Assembly (NCBI GenBank): GCA_036570145.1
Contig: DATCPJ010000180.1
Span: 1-10,629 of the forward strand
Direction of reading: 5' to 3'
From: UBA6019 sp036570145
Lineage (GTDB): Bacteria; Chloroflexota; Dormibacteria; Dormibacterales; Dormibacteraceae
DNA length: 10,629 nucleotides
Under the pieces are notes generated by a model. It did not search any database, was not told the origin of the DNA, and saw only the letters and a list, made by a program, of their open reading frames with translations. The position numbers and the translations under genes were made by a program. Positions 1-8,112 of the stretch are shown piece after piece (within the stretch, counting starts at the first letter, position 1; each line of letters starts with the position of its first letter).

Positions 1-3000
1 GTGCTCTACGTCTCTCCGCTCAAGGCGCTCACGGTGGACGTCGAACGCAACCTGAGGGCGCCGTTGAGCGGCATGGCCCACGCCGCCGAGCGCCTCGGCC
101 TGCCGCCGCCCGACATCTCGGTCGGGATCCGCACCGGCGACACCACCAGCGAGGAGCGGCGCCACCTCAACCGGCGGCCGCCCGACATCCTGATCACGAC
201 TCCCGAGTCGCTCTTCCTGGTCCTCACCAGCCAGGCCCGCGAAATGCTCCGCAGCGTCCGCTGGGTGATCGTCGACGAGATCCATTCGCTGGCCCCCAAC
301 AAGCGCGGCGCCCACCTGGCGATCAGCCTCGAGCGGCTCTCCGCACTGGTTCAGGGCCACGAGGGGGGACGTCCCCCCTCCCAACAAGGCGAACCTCAGC
401 GGATCGGCCTCTCGGCTACCCAGCGGCCGCTCGAAGAAGTGGGCCGGTTCCTCGTCGGCACCGGCCGGGAGGTCGCCATCGTCGACGCCGGCCGCCGGAA
501 GACGCTCGCCATCACCGTCGAGGTGCCGGTCGACGACATGGCCAACCTGGGCGAAGGCGAGGAGCTGCCGAGCGGACCCGCAGCCGCACTCGGCGGCGCC
601 CAGGACGGCAGCCGGAGGAGCATCTGGCCGGCGATCTACCCGCGGCTCCTGGAGCTGATCCAGCAGCACCGCTCGACGATCGTCTTCGTCAACAGCCGGC
701 GGCTGGCCGAACGGCTGGCGGCCCGGCTCAACGAGCTCGCGGGCGAGGACCTCGTCAAGGCGCATCACGGGTCGATCGCCAAGGAGCACCGGCGCCAGAT
801 CGAGGACGACCTCAAGGGCGGCCGCCTTCGGGGGCTGGTCGCCACCAGCAGCCTCGAGCTGGGCATCGACATGGGGGCGGTGGACCTCGTGCTCCAGGTC
901 GAGGCGCCGAGTAGCGTGGCCAGCGGGATCCAGCGGATCGGACGTTCAGGCCACTCGGTGGGCGAGGTCTCCAAGGGCGTGATCCTGCCCAAGTACCGGG
1001 GCGACCTGCTGGAGACGGCGGTGGTCGTCGAACGGATGCTGGCCGGTGAGATCGAGACGACAGTCATCCCCCGCAACCCGCTCGACGTCCTGGCCCAGCA
1101 GGTCGTCGCGATGTCGGCGCTGCAGGACTGGGACGTCGAGGAGCTCGGCCGCCTGGTGAGGCGCGCCTACCCCTTCCGCGACCTCGGCCCGCGCGCTTTC
1201 GAGTCGACCCTCGACATGCTGAGCGGCCGCTACCCGAGCGACGAGTTCGCCGAGCTCCGGCCGCGGATCGTCTGGGACCGGGTCGAAGGGCGGATCCGCG
1301 GACGTGCCGGCGCCCAGCGACTGGCGGTGACGAGCGGCGGCACCATCCCCGACCGAGGCCTCTACACGGTGAACCTCGTCGACGACGGACGCCGGGTGGG
1401 CGAGCTGGATGAGGAGATGGTCTATGAGACTCGTCCGGGCGAGAACTTCGTACTCGGCGCGAGCACCTGGCGGGTGATGGAGGTCACGCCCTCCCAGGTG
1501 CTGGTCGCGCCGGCGCCAGGTGAGCCCGGCAAGCTCGCCTTCTGGCACGGCGACTCGGAGAGCCGCCCGGTCGAGCTCGGGCATGCGCTGGGGACGATGA
1601 TCCGCGAGCTCCGCGCGGTGTCGCCGGAGGCGGCGGGGAAGCGGCTCCGGGAGGGCGCGGGCTTCGATGAGAGGGCGAGCCGCAACCTCCTCCAGTACCT
1701 CGAGGAGCAGGCTCAGTCGTCAGCTCTGCCGGACGATCGGAAGATCGTCATCGAGCGCTTCCGGGACGAGCTCGGCGACTGGCGGGTCTGCGTCCTGACG
1801 ACGCTCGGCGGCCGCGTCCACGCACCATGGGGGCTGGCCGTCGCGGCGCGGCTGCGGGAGCGGAGCGGGATGGACGTCCAATCCATCCACACCGACGACG
1901 GCTTCGCCCTTCGTTTCCCGGATGCTGACCGCCCGCCCGAGCTGGAGGACGTGCTGCTCGACCCCGAGGAGGTCACCGAGCTGGTCACCGCCCAGCTCCA
2001 CGGCTCCGCCCTGTTCGCTTCCCGCTTCCGTGAGAACGCGGCCCGGGCGCTCCTCCTGCCGCGCCGCCGGCCGGGGCAGCGGACGCCGCTCTGGATGCAG
2101 CGCCAGAAGAGCGCCGACCTGCTCCGGGTCGCCGCCGGCCACCCCGACTTCCCGATCCTGATCGAAACCTACCGCGAGTGCCTGCGCGACGTCTTCGACC
2201 TCGGTGCGCTCTCCGACCTGATGCGGAACGTGCGCTCGCGCGCGGTCCGGGCGGTCGTCGTCGACACCGAACGCGCCTCGCCCTTCGCGTCGAGCCTGCT
2301 CTTCGACTACATCGGCCGCTACCTCTATGAGGGGGATGCGCCGCTCGCCGAGCGTCGCGCCCAGGCGCTGACGCTGGACCGCGAGCTGCTCGCCGAGCTG
2401 CTCGGGACCGAAGAGCTGCGCGAGCTGCTCGACCCCGCCGCGATCGTGGCTCTCGAGCTCGAGCTGCAGGGTCTCGGGGAGGGGAGGAAGCCACGCGACG
2501 CCGACGAGGCAGCCGACCTGCTCCGGAGGCTGGGCGACCTGAGCGACGCCGAAGCGGCCGCCCGGGGCGTCCAGCCCGCCTGGCTATCCGGCCTGGCGGC
2601 GGAGCGGCGCGCGCTGCGCGTGCGGGTCGCCGGCGAAGAGCGCTGGATCGCGGTCGAGGACGCCGCCCGCTACCGCGACGCACTCGGTGCGGCGCTCCCG
2701 GCCGGCCTGCCAGAGGTGTTCCTCGGCCCCGCCACCGAGCCGCTGGTCACCCTGCTGGTGCGCTGGGCGCGGACCCACGTCCCCTTCGTCAGCGCCGAGC
2801 CGGCAGCGCGCTGGGGCCTGCCCGTACGCGCCGCCGACCAGGCGCTCGCGCTGCTGGTTTCGCGGGGCGAGGTGCTGGCGGGCGAGTTCCGTCCCGGCTA
2901 TGCCGGCCGCGAGTACTGCCACCCCGAGGTGCTCCGGACCCTGCGCCGGCGGTCGCTGGCAGCCCTTCGCCGCGAGGTAGAGCCGGTCCCCGTGGAGGTC

Positions 3001-4179
3001 CTCGCCCGCTTCCTGCCGGCGTGGCACGGGATCGGCGCCGAGTCATCCGGTCTCGACCGGCTTTCCGAGTCCGTCTTCCAGCTCCAGGGCCTGGCGCTGC
3101 CTGTGTCGGTCATCGAGCGCGATGTCCTGAGCACGCGGATCCGCGACTACCGGCCGCGCCTCCTCGACGAGCTGGTCTCGATGGGCGAGGTCGTGTGGGT
3201 CGGGCGCGGTTCGCTCGGCGCTCAGGACGGCCGGGTCGCCCTCTTCCTTCGTGGCGACGCGGCGCGCCTGGTACCGGAGCCCGCCGAGCCGGCCGAGGGA
3301 GAGCTCCAGGACCGGCTTCGCGCGCAGCTCGCCCGCCGGCCATCCTTCTTCGCCGAGCTCTACGCAGGTGCGGGTGGCGGCGACACGGACGCCGTCCTGG
3401 ATGCGCTCTGGGACCTGGTCTGGGCCGGCGAGGTCACCAACGACACCTTCGCCCCGCTGCGCGCGATCGGTGGGGCCAACCGCCGCCGGCCGGCTCGATC
3501 CGGGCGACCCCGCCTGCCCCGGCTCACCCAGCCACGCGCGGTCGGTCGTTGGTCCCTCACCGCCGATCTCAGAGCAGGCGCGCCGGCCGCCACCGAGCGG
3601 CTCCACTCCCTGGCCGGAGTCCTCCTCCAGCGCCACGGCGTTCTGACCCGGGAGGCGGTGCTCGCCGAAGGGACTCCGGGCGGCTTCTCCGGTGTCTACC
3701 CGGTGCTTCGCGCGATGGAGGAGTCGGGCCGGATCCGGCGGGGCTATTTCATCGACGGCCTCGGCGCCTCCCAGTTCGCGCTGCCGGGAGCGGTCGACCG
3801 CTTGCGGGCGCTGCGGGAGCCGGATGGCAGGATCGTCGCCCTCGCCGCCACCGATCCCGCCAACCCCTACGGGGTCGTAATTCCCTGGCCGGCCTCGGCC
3901 GGACGGCCGGCGCGGGCGGCGGGAGCCTACGTGGTCCTCGAGTCGGGTGAGCTGAAGCTCTTTCTCGAGCGGGGCGGGCGATCGCTGCTGACCTTCGGCG
4001 GTGTCGACGTGGGGCACCTCGCGGCCCTGGCCGCGGCGGCCGCCGCCGCCGGCCGGGTGGAGGTGCTCAAAGTTGACGGAGCGTCGGTGCATGAATCCGG
4101 CCTGCTGCCCGCCCTTCGGGAGGCCGGCTTCAAATCAAGTCCTCGCGGAATGATCTTGCATCCTGTGGCGGCAGGTTGA
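1..4179 (+). CDS. lhr: Lhr-family ATP-dependent DNA helicase, 5' partial
   Basis: Superfamily 2 3'-5' DNA helicase of the Lhr (large helicase-related) family, which translocates on single-stranded DNA and unwinds duplexes or RNA:DNA hybrids. The first visible codon reads LYVSPLKAL, the motif Ia region, so the Walker A segment and true start lie before the window; the GTG at position 1 is only the edge. Visible motifs: TTPES (residues 66-70), DEIH Walker B (92-95), SAT (138-140), NSRR (231-234), ATSSLELGID (281-290) and QRIGRSGH (311-318). A winged-helix and Lhr-core region follows; FWHGD (about 514-518) matches the DNA-contacting tryptophan region of mycobacterial Lhr as I recall it. ASPFASSLLFDYIG lies near 759-772. 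The long C-terminal domain typical of bacterial Lhr runs to the stop. The 1392 visible residues fit a whole protein near 1500. An in-frame palindrome at 361-380 extends the loop between DEIH and SAT. nei2 follows after 30 nt. The family is certain; the in vivo role is inferred to be DNA repair. Confidence 0.96.
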   Translation: MLYVSPLKALTVDVERNLRAPLSGMAHAAERLGLPPPDISVGIRTGDTTSEERRHLNRRPPDILITTPESLFLVLTSQAREMLRSVRWVIVDEIHSLAPNKRGAHLAISLERLSALVQGHEGGRPPSQQGEPQRIGLSATQRPLEEVGRFLVGTGREVAIVDAGRRKTLAITVEVPVDDMANLGEGEELPSGPAAALGGAQDGSRRSIWPAIYPRLLELIQQHRSTIVFVNSRRLAERLAARLNELAGEDLVKAHHGSIAKEHRRQIEDDLKGGRLRGLVATSSLELGIDMGAVDLVLQVEAPSSVASGIQRIGRSGHSVGEVSKGVILPKYRGDLLETAVVVERMLAGEIETTVIPRNPLDVLAQQVVAMSALQDWDVEELGRLVRRAYPFRDLGPRAFESTLDMLSGRYPSDEFAELRPRIVWDRVEGRIRGRAGAQRLAVTSGGTIPDRGLYTVNLVDDGRRVGELDEEMVYETRPGENFVLGASTWRVMEVTPSQVLVAPAPGEPGKLAFWHGDSESRPVELGHALGTMIRELRAVSPEAAGKRLREGAGFDERASRNLLQYLEEQAQSSALPDDRKIVIERFRDELGDWRVCVLTTLGGRVHAPWGLAVAARLRERSGMDVQSIHTDDGFALRFPDADRPPELEDVLLDPEEVTELVTAQLHGSALFASRFRENAARALLLPRRRPGQRTPLWMQRQKSADLLRVAAGHPDFPILIETYRECLRDVFDLGALSDLMRNVRSRAVRAVVVDTERASPFASSLLFDYIGRYLYEGDAPLAERRAQALTLDRELLAELLGTEELRELLDPAAIVALELELQGLGEGRKPRDADEAADLLRRLGDLSDAEAAARGVQPAWLSGLAAERRALRVRVAGEERWIAVEDAARYRDALGAALPAGLPEVFLGPATEPLVTLLVRWARTHVPFVSAEPAARWGLPVRAADQALALLVSRGEVLAGEFRPGYAGREYCHPEVLRTLRRRSLAALRREVEPVPVEVLARFLPAWHGIGAESSGLDRLSESVFQLQGLALPVSVIERDVLSTRIRDYRPRLLDELVSMGEVVWVGRGSLGAQDGRVALFLRGDAARLVPEPAEPAEGELQDRLRAQLARRPSFFAELYAGAGGGDTDAVLDALWDLVWAGEVTNDTFAPLRAIGGANRRRPARSGRPRLPRLTQPRAVGRWSLTADLRAGAPAATERLHSLAGVLLQRHGVLTREAVLAEGTPGGFSGVYPVLRAMEESGRIRRGYFIDGLGASQFALPGAVDRLRALREPDGRIVALAATDPANPYGVVIPWPASAGRPARAAGAYVVLESGELKLFLERGGRSLLTFGGVDVGHLAALAAAAAAAGRVEVLKVDGASVHESGLLPALREAGFKSSPRGMILHPVAAG
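361..380. repeat. Perfect 20-bp GC-rich palindrome inside lhr
   Basis: The ten bases GAGGGGGGAC are followed at once by their exact reverse complement, GTCCCCCCTC, with no spacer; the match ends at 360 and 381. It is read in frame as part of the stretch HEGGRPPSQQG (about residues 120-130), in the variable loop between the DEIH and SAT motifs. Related Lhr proteins, as I recall them, have a much shorter loop here. It could be a small inserted palindromic element or a chance product of Gly/Pro codons. Confidence 0.8.
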
Positions 4180-4209
4180 CAGGCCAACCCACCGCCACCG
4201 GACGCTTGG

Positions 4210-4956
4210 TTGCCTGAGGGCGACACGATCTGGCGGACGGCGAACGCCCTCCGTCCCCGGCTGACCGGCAAGCGCCTCATCGCCGTGAGCCCGGACCGCT
4301 TTCGCGGGCTGGAGGGTGCGACGGTCACCGCGGTCGAGACGAACGGCAAGCACCTCCTGATCCACTTCGACTCCGGGCTGGTCCTTCACACCCACATGCG
4401 GATGACGGGCGCCTGGCACCTCTACCGCCCCGGCGAGGCGTGGCGCAAGCCGGCCCGTCTTGCCAAGGTCGTGCTCAACAACGAGGACACCGTTGCGGTG
4501 CTCTTCAACGCCCCGCTGGTCGAGCTGGTCCGCGCGAAGGAGGCCGTCCGCGACCTCGCCCACCTCGGACCTGACATCCTCGCCCCGGTGCTGGACCTGG
4601 ACGAGGTGCTTCGGCGCGCTCGTGCCAGCGAGCGGCAGGCGCTCGGTGAGCTGCTGCTCGACCAGAGGGTGAGCGCGGGCATCGGCAACATCTACAAGTG
4701 CGAGTCGCTCTGGCGGCTCCGCCTCGATCCCTGGAAGCCGGCCGCGAAGCTTTCCGAAGCGGAGCTGGGCAAGCTTTACGGGGAGGCGCGATCCCTGCTG
4801 CTGGCCGCTCTGCGCGGCCGGTTCCGGCCGGCGGTGCACGGCAAGACGGGCCGGAGCTGTCCCCGCTGCGCCGGGCGGATCGCCTGCCGCAACCAGGGCG
4901 ACCCGGCGCGGTTCACGTACTACTGCCCGACGTGCCAGGGGGTCGCCCTGCGATGA
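4210..4956 (+). CDS. nei2: Fpg/Nei-family DNA glycosylase/AP lyase, Nei2 type
   Basis: Bifunctional base-excision repair enzyme of the Fpg/Nei family, which removes oxidised (mainly pyrimidine-type) bases and cuts the abasic site by beta/delta elimination. The protein is 248 aa and starts PEGDT after the initiator. Pro2 is the Schiff-base nucleophile and Glu3 the catalytic acid, so the TTG at 4210 must be the start, although no good ribosome binding site precedes it. Other landmarks: Lys47 in NGKHLL, HTHMRMTG (60-67), the helix-two-turn-helix LLLDQRVSAGIGNIYKCE (about 148-165, with Asn160), and a C-terminal zinc finger with Cys217, Cys220, Cys239 and Cys242. Arg234 of RFTYYCPTCQ fits the finger arginine that contacts the lesion. 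The finger has 18 residues between its Cys pairs, where the usual Fpg spacing is 16. It lies 30 nt after lhr, the same pairing as Rv3296-Rv3297 in M. tuberculosis, and 10 nt before the next gene, so it is probably co-transcribed with both. Confidence 0.93.
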   Translation: MPEGDTIWRTANALRPRLTGKRLIAVSPDRFRGLEGATVTAVETNGKHLLIHFDSGLVLHTHMRMTGAWHLYRPGEAWRKPARLAKVVLNNEDTVAVLFNAPLVELVRAKEAVRDLAHLGPDILAPVLDLDEVLRRARASERQALGELLLDQRVSAGIGNIYKCESLWRLRLDPWKPAAKLSEAELGKLYGEARSLLLAALRGRFRPAVHGKTGRSCPRCAGRIACRNQGDPARFTYYCPTCQGVALR

Positions 4957-4966
4957 TTCCAGGGCT

Positions 4967-7168
4967 ATGTCAGTGATCGCGGGCGGCGCCCGCCGGCTCG
5001 ACGGGATCCCCAAGCTCCGCGGCGAAACGGTCTTCACCCAGGACCTGAAACCGAACGGGCTGCTTCACATCAAGCTCGTCCTGAGCACCTACCCAAGCGC
5101 CACGATCAATGGTGTCGATGCCGCCGCGGCGCTCGAGGTGCCGGGTGTGGTCGCGGTGCTGACCAACCGCGACCTGGCGAAGGCGGACGTCGCCGGTCCC
5201 GACCAGCCGCTGGCCCGCGAGAAGGTCTACTACGTCGGCCAGCCGATCGCCGCGGTCGCGGCCACCTCGGAAGCCGCAGCCGCCGACGGAGCCTCGCGGG
5301 TGGTCGTCGACTACGCCGAGCTGCCCTCGGTCAACGACCCGTTCGAAGCGATGAAGGAGGAGGCGCCGAAGGTCCTCGACGAACGCTCGGAGGGCTTCGA
5401 CGACGTCTCCATCCACGGCGGCGGGGACACCGAGACCGAGCCAGAGGTCAAGCCGCGCAACGTCAGCTCGGTCGCCCGCCAAAAGCGCGGTGACATTGCC
5501 GCCGGGCTGGCCGAGGCCGAGGTTGTGGTCGAGGGGCGCTACGTGATGCCGGGCGCCCACCAGGGCTTCATCGAGCCCCATGTCACGGTCGCCGCTCCCG
5601 AGCCGGGAGGGGTGATCGCGATCTGGAGCCCCACCCAGGGCCATCGCTTCGTCCGCGACGAGGTCGCCAAGGTGCTCAAGCTGCCGGCCGCCAAGGTGAG
5701 GGTGGTCTCGATGGCCGTCGGCGGCGGCTTCGGAGGCAAGGTCGTGCTCCTCGAGCCCCTCGCCGCCCTGCTCGCCCAGCGGTTGCGGCGGCCGGTGCAG
5801 GTCGCCCTGACGCGGAGCGAGGAGTTCCAGGTCGGGCGGCCGGCGCCCGCCAGCTACACCGACATCAAGCTCGCTGCCAGGCGCGATGGGTCGCTGACCG
5901 CGATGGAGATCTCGATGGTCTGGGACAACGGCGCCGCCTCGGGCTGGCACGGGAACCTGGCCGGCATGCTCTTCAACGGCGCCTACCTGGTGCCCAACAT
6001 GTCCTTCGTCGCCTACGAGGTCTCGACCAACAAGACGCCGGTCGACGCCTACCGCGCACCGGGCGGCACCCAGGCCTTCTTCGTCCTCGAGGCGGCCCTC
6101 GACGAGCTGGCCGCGAAGCTGGAGATGGACCCTCTCGAGCTGCGCCTCAAGAACGCGCGGCGGGAGGGCGAGAAGCTGCCCGACGGTGAGAACGCCAAGA
6201 TCGGCCTCGTCGCCGTAATCGAGGCCGCCCAGCGGCACCCGCTCTACACCGCCCCCAAGGCGGAGGGCGAGGGCGTCGGGGTGGCGGTGGGCGGTTGGGG
6301 CGGCGCCTTCGGAGCCGCGGCCGCGCTCTGCCGCGTCGAGCCCGACGGAAGCCTGACGGTGCAGATCGGGACGGTCGACATCAGCGGCTCGAGCACCGGG
6401 CTCGCCCTGCTCGCCGCGGAGGCGTTCGGGGTGCCGCTCGACAAAGTCCAGGTCGAGCTGGGCGACACGGCGAGCGCGCCGCAGGGGCCCGTCGCGGGCG
6501 GCAGCATCACGACCGGAACCGTCGGCTTCGCGGTCGCGGCCGCGGCGGCGGACGCCAAGCGGCAGGTCCTTGAGATCGCCGCCGAGCAGCTGGAGGCGGC
6601 TCCCGAGGACCTCGAGGTATTCGATGGCGCGGTCCGCGTGAAGGGCGTCCCGGACCGCAAAGTGGCGATCGGCGAGCTGGCGATGGGCGGTTCCAGGCAC
6701 GCGCCCGTGCTCGGCCACGGCCGGACGGTGATCGACCGCCAGTCGCCCGCCTTCACCGTCCACATCTGCCGTGTCCGGGTCGACCGCGAGACGGGCAGCT
6801 ACAAGGTGACGGGGTACGCAGCGATCCAGGACGTCGGCCGGGCGATCAACCCGCCCGAGGTCGAAGGCCAGATTCACGGCGGCGCCGCCCAGGGCCTCGG
6901 CCGCGCCCTGGGCGAGCAGCTCGTCTACGACCGCGATGGGCAGCTCCGGACGGGGAGCTTCCTCGACTACGAGCTCCCGACCGTCGACCAGGTGCCCGAG
7001 ATCGACGTCCAGATCGTCGAGGTCGCCGCCTCCACCGGCATCGGTACCCGCGGTGTCGGCGAGCCGCCGGCCGTCCCCGGCCCCGCCGTGGTCGTCAACG
7101 CGATCGCCTCGGCGACCGGCGTGCGGATCCGCGAGGTCCCCATCGCGGCCCACCTGCTCCTCGACTGA
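4967..7168 (+). CDS. Xanthine dehydrogenase/aldehyde oxidase family molybdopterin-binding subunit, orphan
   Basis: Molybdenum-cofactor (large) subunit of the xanthine oxidase family, 733 aa, usual for this subunit. These enzymes hydroxylate aldehydes, purines or N-heterocycles and pass electrons to 2Fe-2S and FAD partners. An alpha/beta hammerhead domain covers about 15-125, including YYVGQPIAAVAA (88-99). Mo-binding landmarks: EPH (203-205), WSPTQ (220-224, Gln near Mo), GGGFGGK (252-258), AYRAPGG (361-367), QIHGGAAQGLG (635-645) and GVGEPP (696-701), where Glu699 is the expected catalytic base. The residue after GGGFGGK is Val259 where bovine xanthine oxidase has Glu802, and an aliphatic stretch (LAGML) replaces the Arg880 region, so purine oxidation is unlikely. 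AYRAPGG is not the AYRCSFR loop of form I CO dehydrogenase. DIGQG-like Mo-pterin contacts read DISGSS (471-476). No small or medium subunit is adjacent. GTG at 4973 (third codon) sits 8 nt after AGGG and may be the real start. Substrate unknown. Confidence 0.9.
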   Translation: MSVIAGGARRLDGIPKLRGETVFTQDLKPNGLLHIKLVLSTYPSATINGVDAAAALEVPGVVAVLTNRDLAKADVAGPDQPLAREKVYYVGQPIAAVAATSEAAAADGASRVVVDYAELPSVNDPFEAMKEEAPKVLDERSEGFDDVSIHGGGDTETEPEVKPRNVSSVARQKRGDIAAGLAEAEVVVEGRYVMPGAHQGFIEPHVTVAAPEPGGVIAIWSPTQGHRFVRDEVAKVLKLPAAKVRVVSMAVGGGFGGKVVLLEPLAALLAQRLRRPVQVALTRSEEFQVGRPAPASYTDIKLAARRDGSLTAMEISMVWDNGAASGWHGNLAGMLFNGAYLVPNMSFVAYEVSTNKTPVDAYRAPGGTQAFFVLEAALDELAAKLEMDPLELRLKNARREGEKLPDGENAKIGLVAVIEAAQRHPLYTAPKAEGEGVGVAVGGWGGAFGAAAALCRVEPDGSLTVQIGTVDISGSSTGLALLAAEAFGVPLDKVQVELGDTASAPQGPVAGGSITTGTVGFAVAAAAADAKRQVLEIAAEQLEAAPEDLEVFDGAVRVKGVPDRKVAIGELAMGGSRHAPVLGHGRTVIDRQSPAFTVHICRVRVDRETGSYKVTGYAAIQDVGRAINPPEVEGQIHGGAAQGLGRALGEQLVYDRDGQLRTGSFLDYELPTVDQVPEIDVQIVEVAASTGIGTRGVGEPPAVPGPAVVVNAIASATGVRIREVPIAAHLLLD

Positions 7169-7169
7169 G

Positions 7170-8084
7170 ATGCGGGCGATCGTGGCCACGCGCCTGGGCG
7201 GTCCCGAGGTGCTGGAGTTGCAGGAGGTTCCCGAGCCGGAGGCGCGCCCGGGCCAGGTCCTGATCCGGGTCCACCGGGCGGGCGTCAACTTCGCCGACCT
7301 GTCATCGACCCTGGGCCGCTACGCGCAGGCGCCACCGCCTCCCTTCATCCCCGGCCTCGAGGTCTCCGGCCACGACCTGGCGACGGGTAAGCCGGTATTC
7401 GCGATCGTGGCCAGCGGCGCTTATGCGGAGATCGTCGGCGCCGACTTCGCCTGGAGCGCCGAGGGCCTCGACCTCGACGACGCGGCCGGCTACCCGCTGG
7501 CCGGGCTCACCGCGTTCTACTCCCTGCGTCATGTCGGCCGGCTGCAGCGTGGCGAATCAGTACTGGTGACCGCTGCGGCAGGCGGGGTCGGCAGCTCGGC
7601 CATCCAGGTGGCCCGCGCGCTCGGCGCCGGCCGCGTCATCGGCGTCGCCAGCACGCCGGAGAAGCGAGCACATGCCCTGGCAATGGGCGCACACCAGGCG
7701 GTCGGCTACGAAGATCCGATCCCGGGCCCCGTCGACGTGATGGTCGACATGGTCGGCGGCGACGTTTTCGCGAGAGCGCTCGAAGCGATGGCGCCGTTCG
7801 GCCGGATGGTCTGCATCGGCGCCTCGTCCGGCCAGGCGCAGCAGATCCCGAGCGTCGGCGACCTGCGCGTGCGGGGAGTCGGCGTGCTGCCCTTCAGCAT
7901 GGGCGCCCTGCGGGCTCGCAACCCCGAAATCTTCGCGAAGACGAGCGCCGAGGGGATCGAGCTGATCCGCTCCGGCTCCCTCCGCCCACCGATCGGCCGG
8001 GTCTTCCCCCTGGCCGAAGCAGCAGAAGCACACCGCCTTCTGGGGAACAGAGCAACGATGGGAAAGCTCCTCCTGGCGATCTGA
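7170..8084 (+). CDS. Quinone oxidoreductase-like MDR family protein (zinc-free)
   Basis: NAD(P)H-dependent medium-chain dehydrogenase/reductase of the quinone oxidoreductase (QOR) type, 304 aa, cytosolic. Such enzymes reduce quinones or other alpha,beta-unsaturated carbonyls. The N-terminal GroES-like domain has the typical opening MRAIVATRLGGPEVLEL, then AGVNFADL (37-44) and a compact IPGLEVSG...SGAYAE segment (60-87). The NADPH-binding Rossmann domain has AAAGGVGSSAIQ (135-146) and ends GKLLLAI. No zinc-binding Cys/His set is visible, which fits QOR rather than alcohol dehydrogenase. The ATG lies one base after the TGA of the Mo-subunit gene (TGA-G-ATG) without its own clear ribosome binding site, so translation is probably coupled. 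The same frame stays open upstream to 6936, but family alignment begins at MRAIVATRLGG. A 165-bp palindromic element follows and probably ends the operon. Exact substrate unknown. Confidence 0.9.
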   Translation: MRAIVATRLGGPEVLELQEVPEPEARPGQVLIRVHRAGVNFADLSSTLGRYAQAPPPPFIPGLEVSGHDLATGKPVFAIVASGAYAEIVGADFAWSAEGLDLDDAAGYPLAGLTAFYSLRHVGRLQRGESVLVTAAAGGVGSSAIQVARALGAGRVIGVASTPEKRAHALAMGAHQAVGYEDPIPGPVDVMVDMVGGDVFARALEAMAPFGRMVCIGASSGQAQQIPSVGDLRVRGVGVLPFSMGALRARNPEIFAKTSAEGIELIRSGSLRPPIGRVFPLAEAAEAHRLLGNRATMGKLLLAI

Positions 8085-8112
8085 CCTTCTCGTTCCCTGA
8101 ACCTGACGGGAA

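Noticed and set aside
1..3. GTG at position 1 as the real start of lhr
   Set aside because: The protein would begin at motif Ia, without the Walker A motif that the other intact helicase motifs require; the gene is simply cut by the window.
4021..4055. GCC/GCG-rich tract as a microsatellite
   Set aside because: It encodes an alanine-rich helix near the Lhr C terminus with mixed Ala codons, ordinary at this GC content.
6936..7169. Upstream extension of the quinone reductase to 6936
   Set aside because: The extension overlaps conserved Mo-subunit sequence, is Ser/Arg/Pro-rich, and family similarity begins at the ATG at 7170.
4970..7288. A 772-codon open frame on the minus strand
   Set aside because: It is antisense to the Mo-subunit gene with the same compositional bias and no recognisable motif; a GC-codon artefact.
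7347..7430. Shortened GroES-like domain in the quinone reductase as a deletion
   Set aside because: The compact IPGLEVSG-to-SGAYAE segment matches the length I recall in actinobacterial homologues, so it is probably normal for the subfamily.
8093..8112. TTCCC/GGGAA hairpin as the terminator of the first operon
   Set aside because: Only 5 bp with a 10-nt loop and no T tract; the 8124-8144 hairpin is far stronger.
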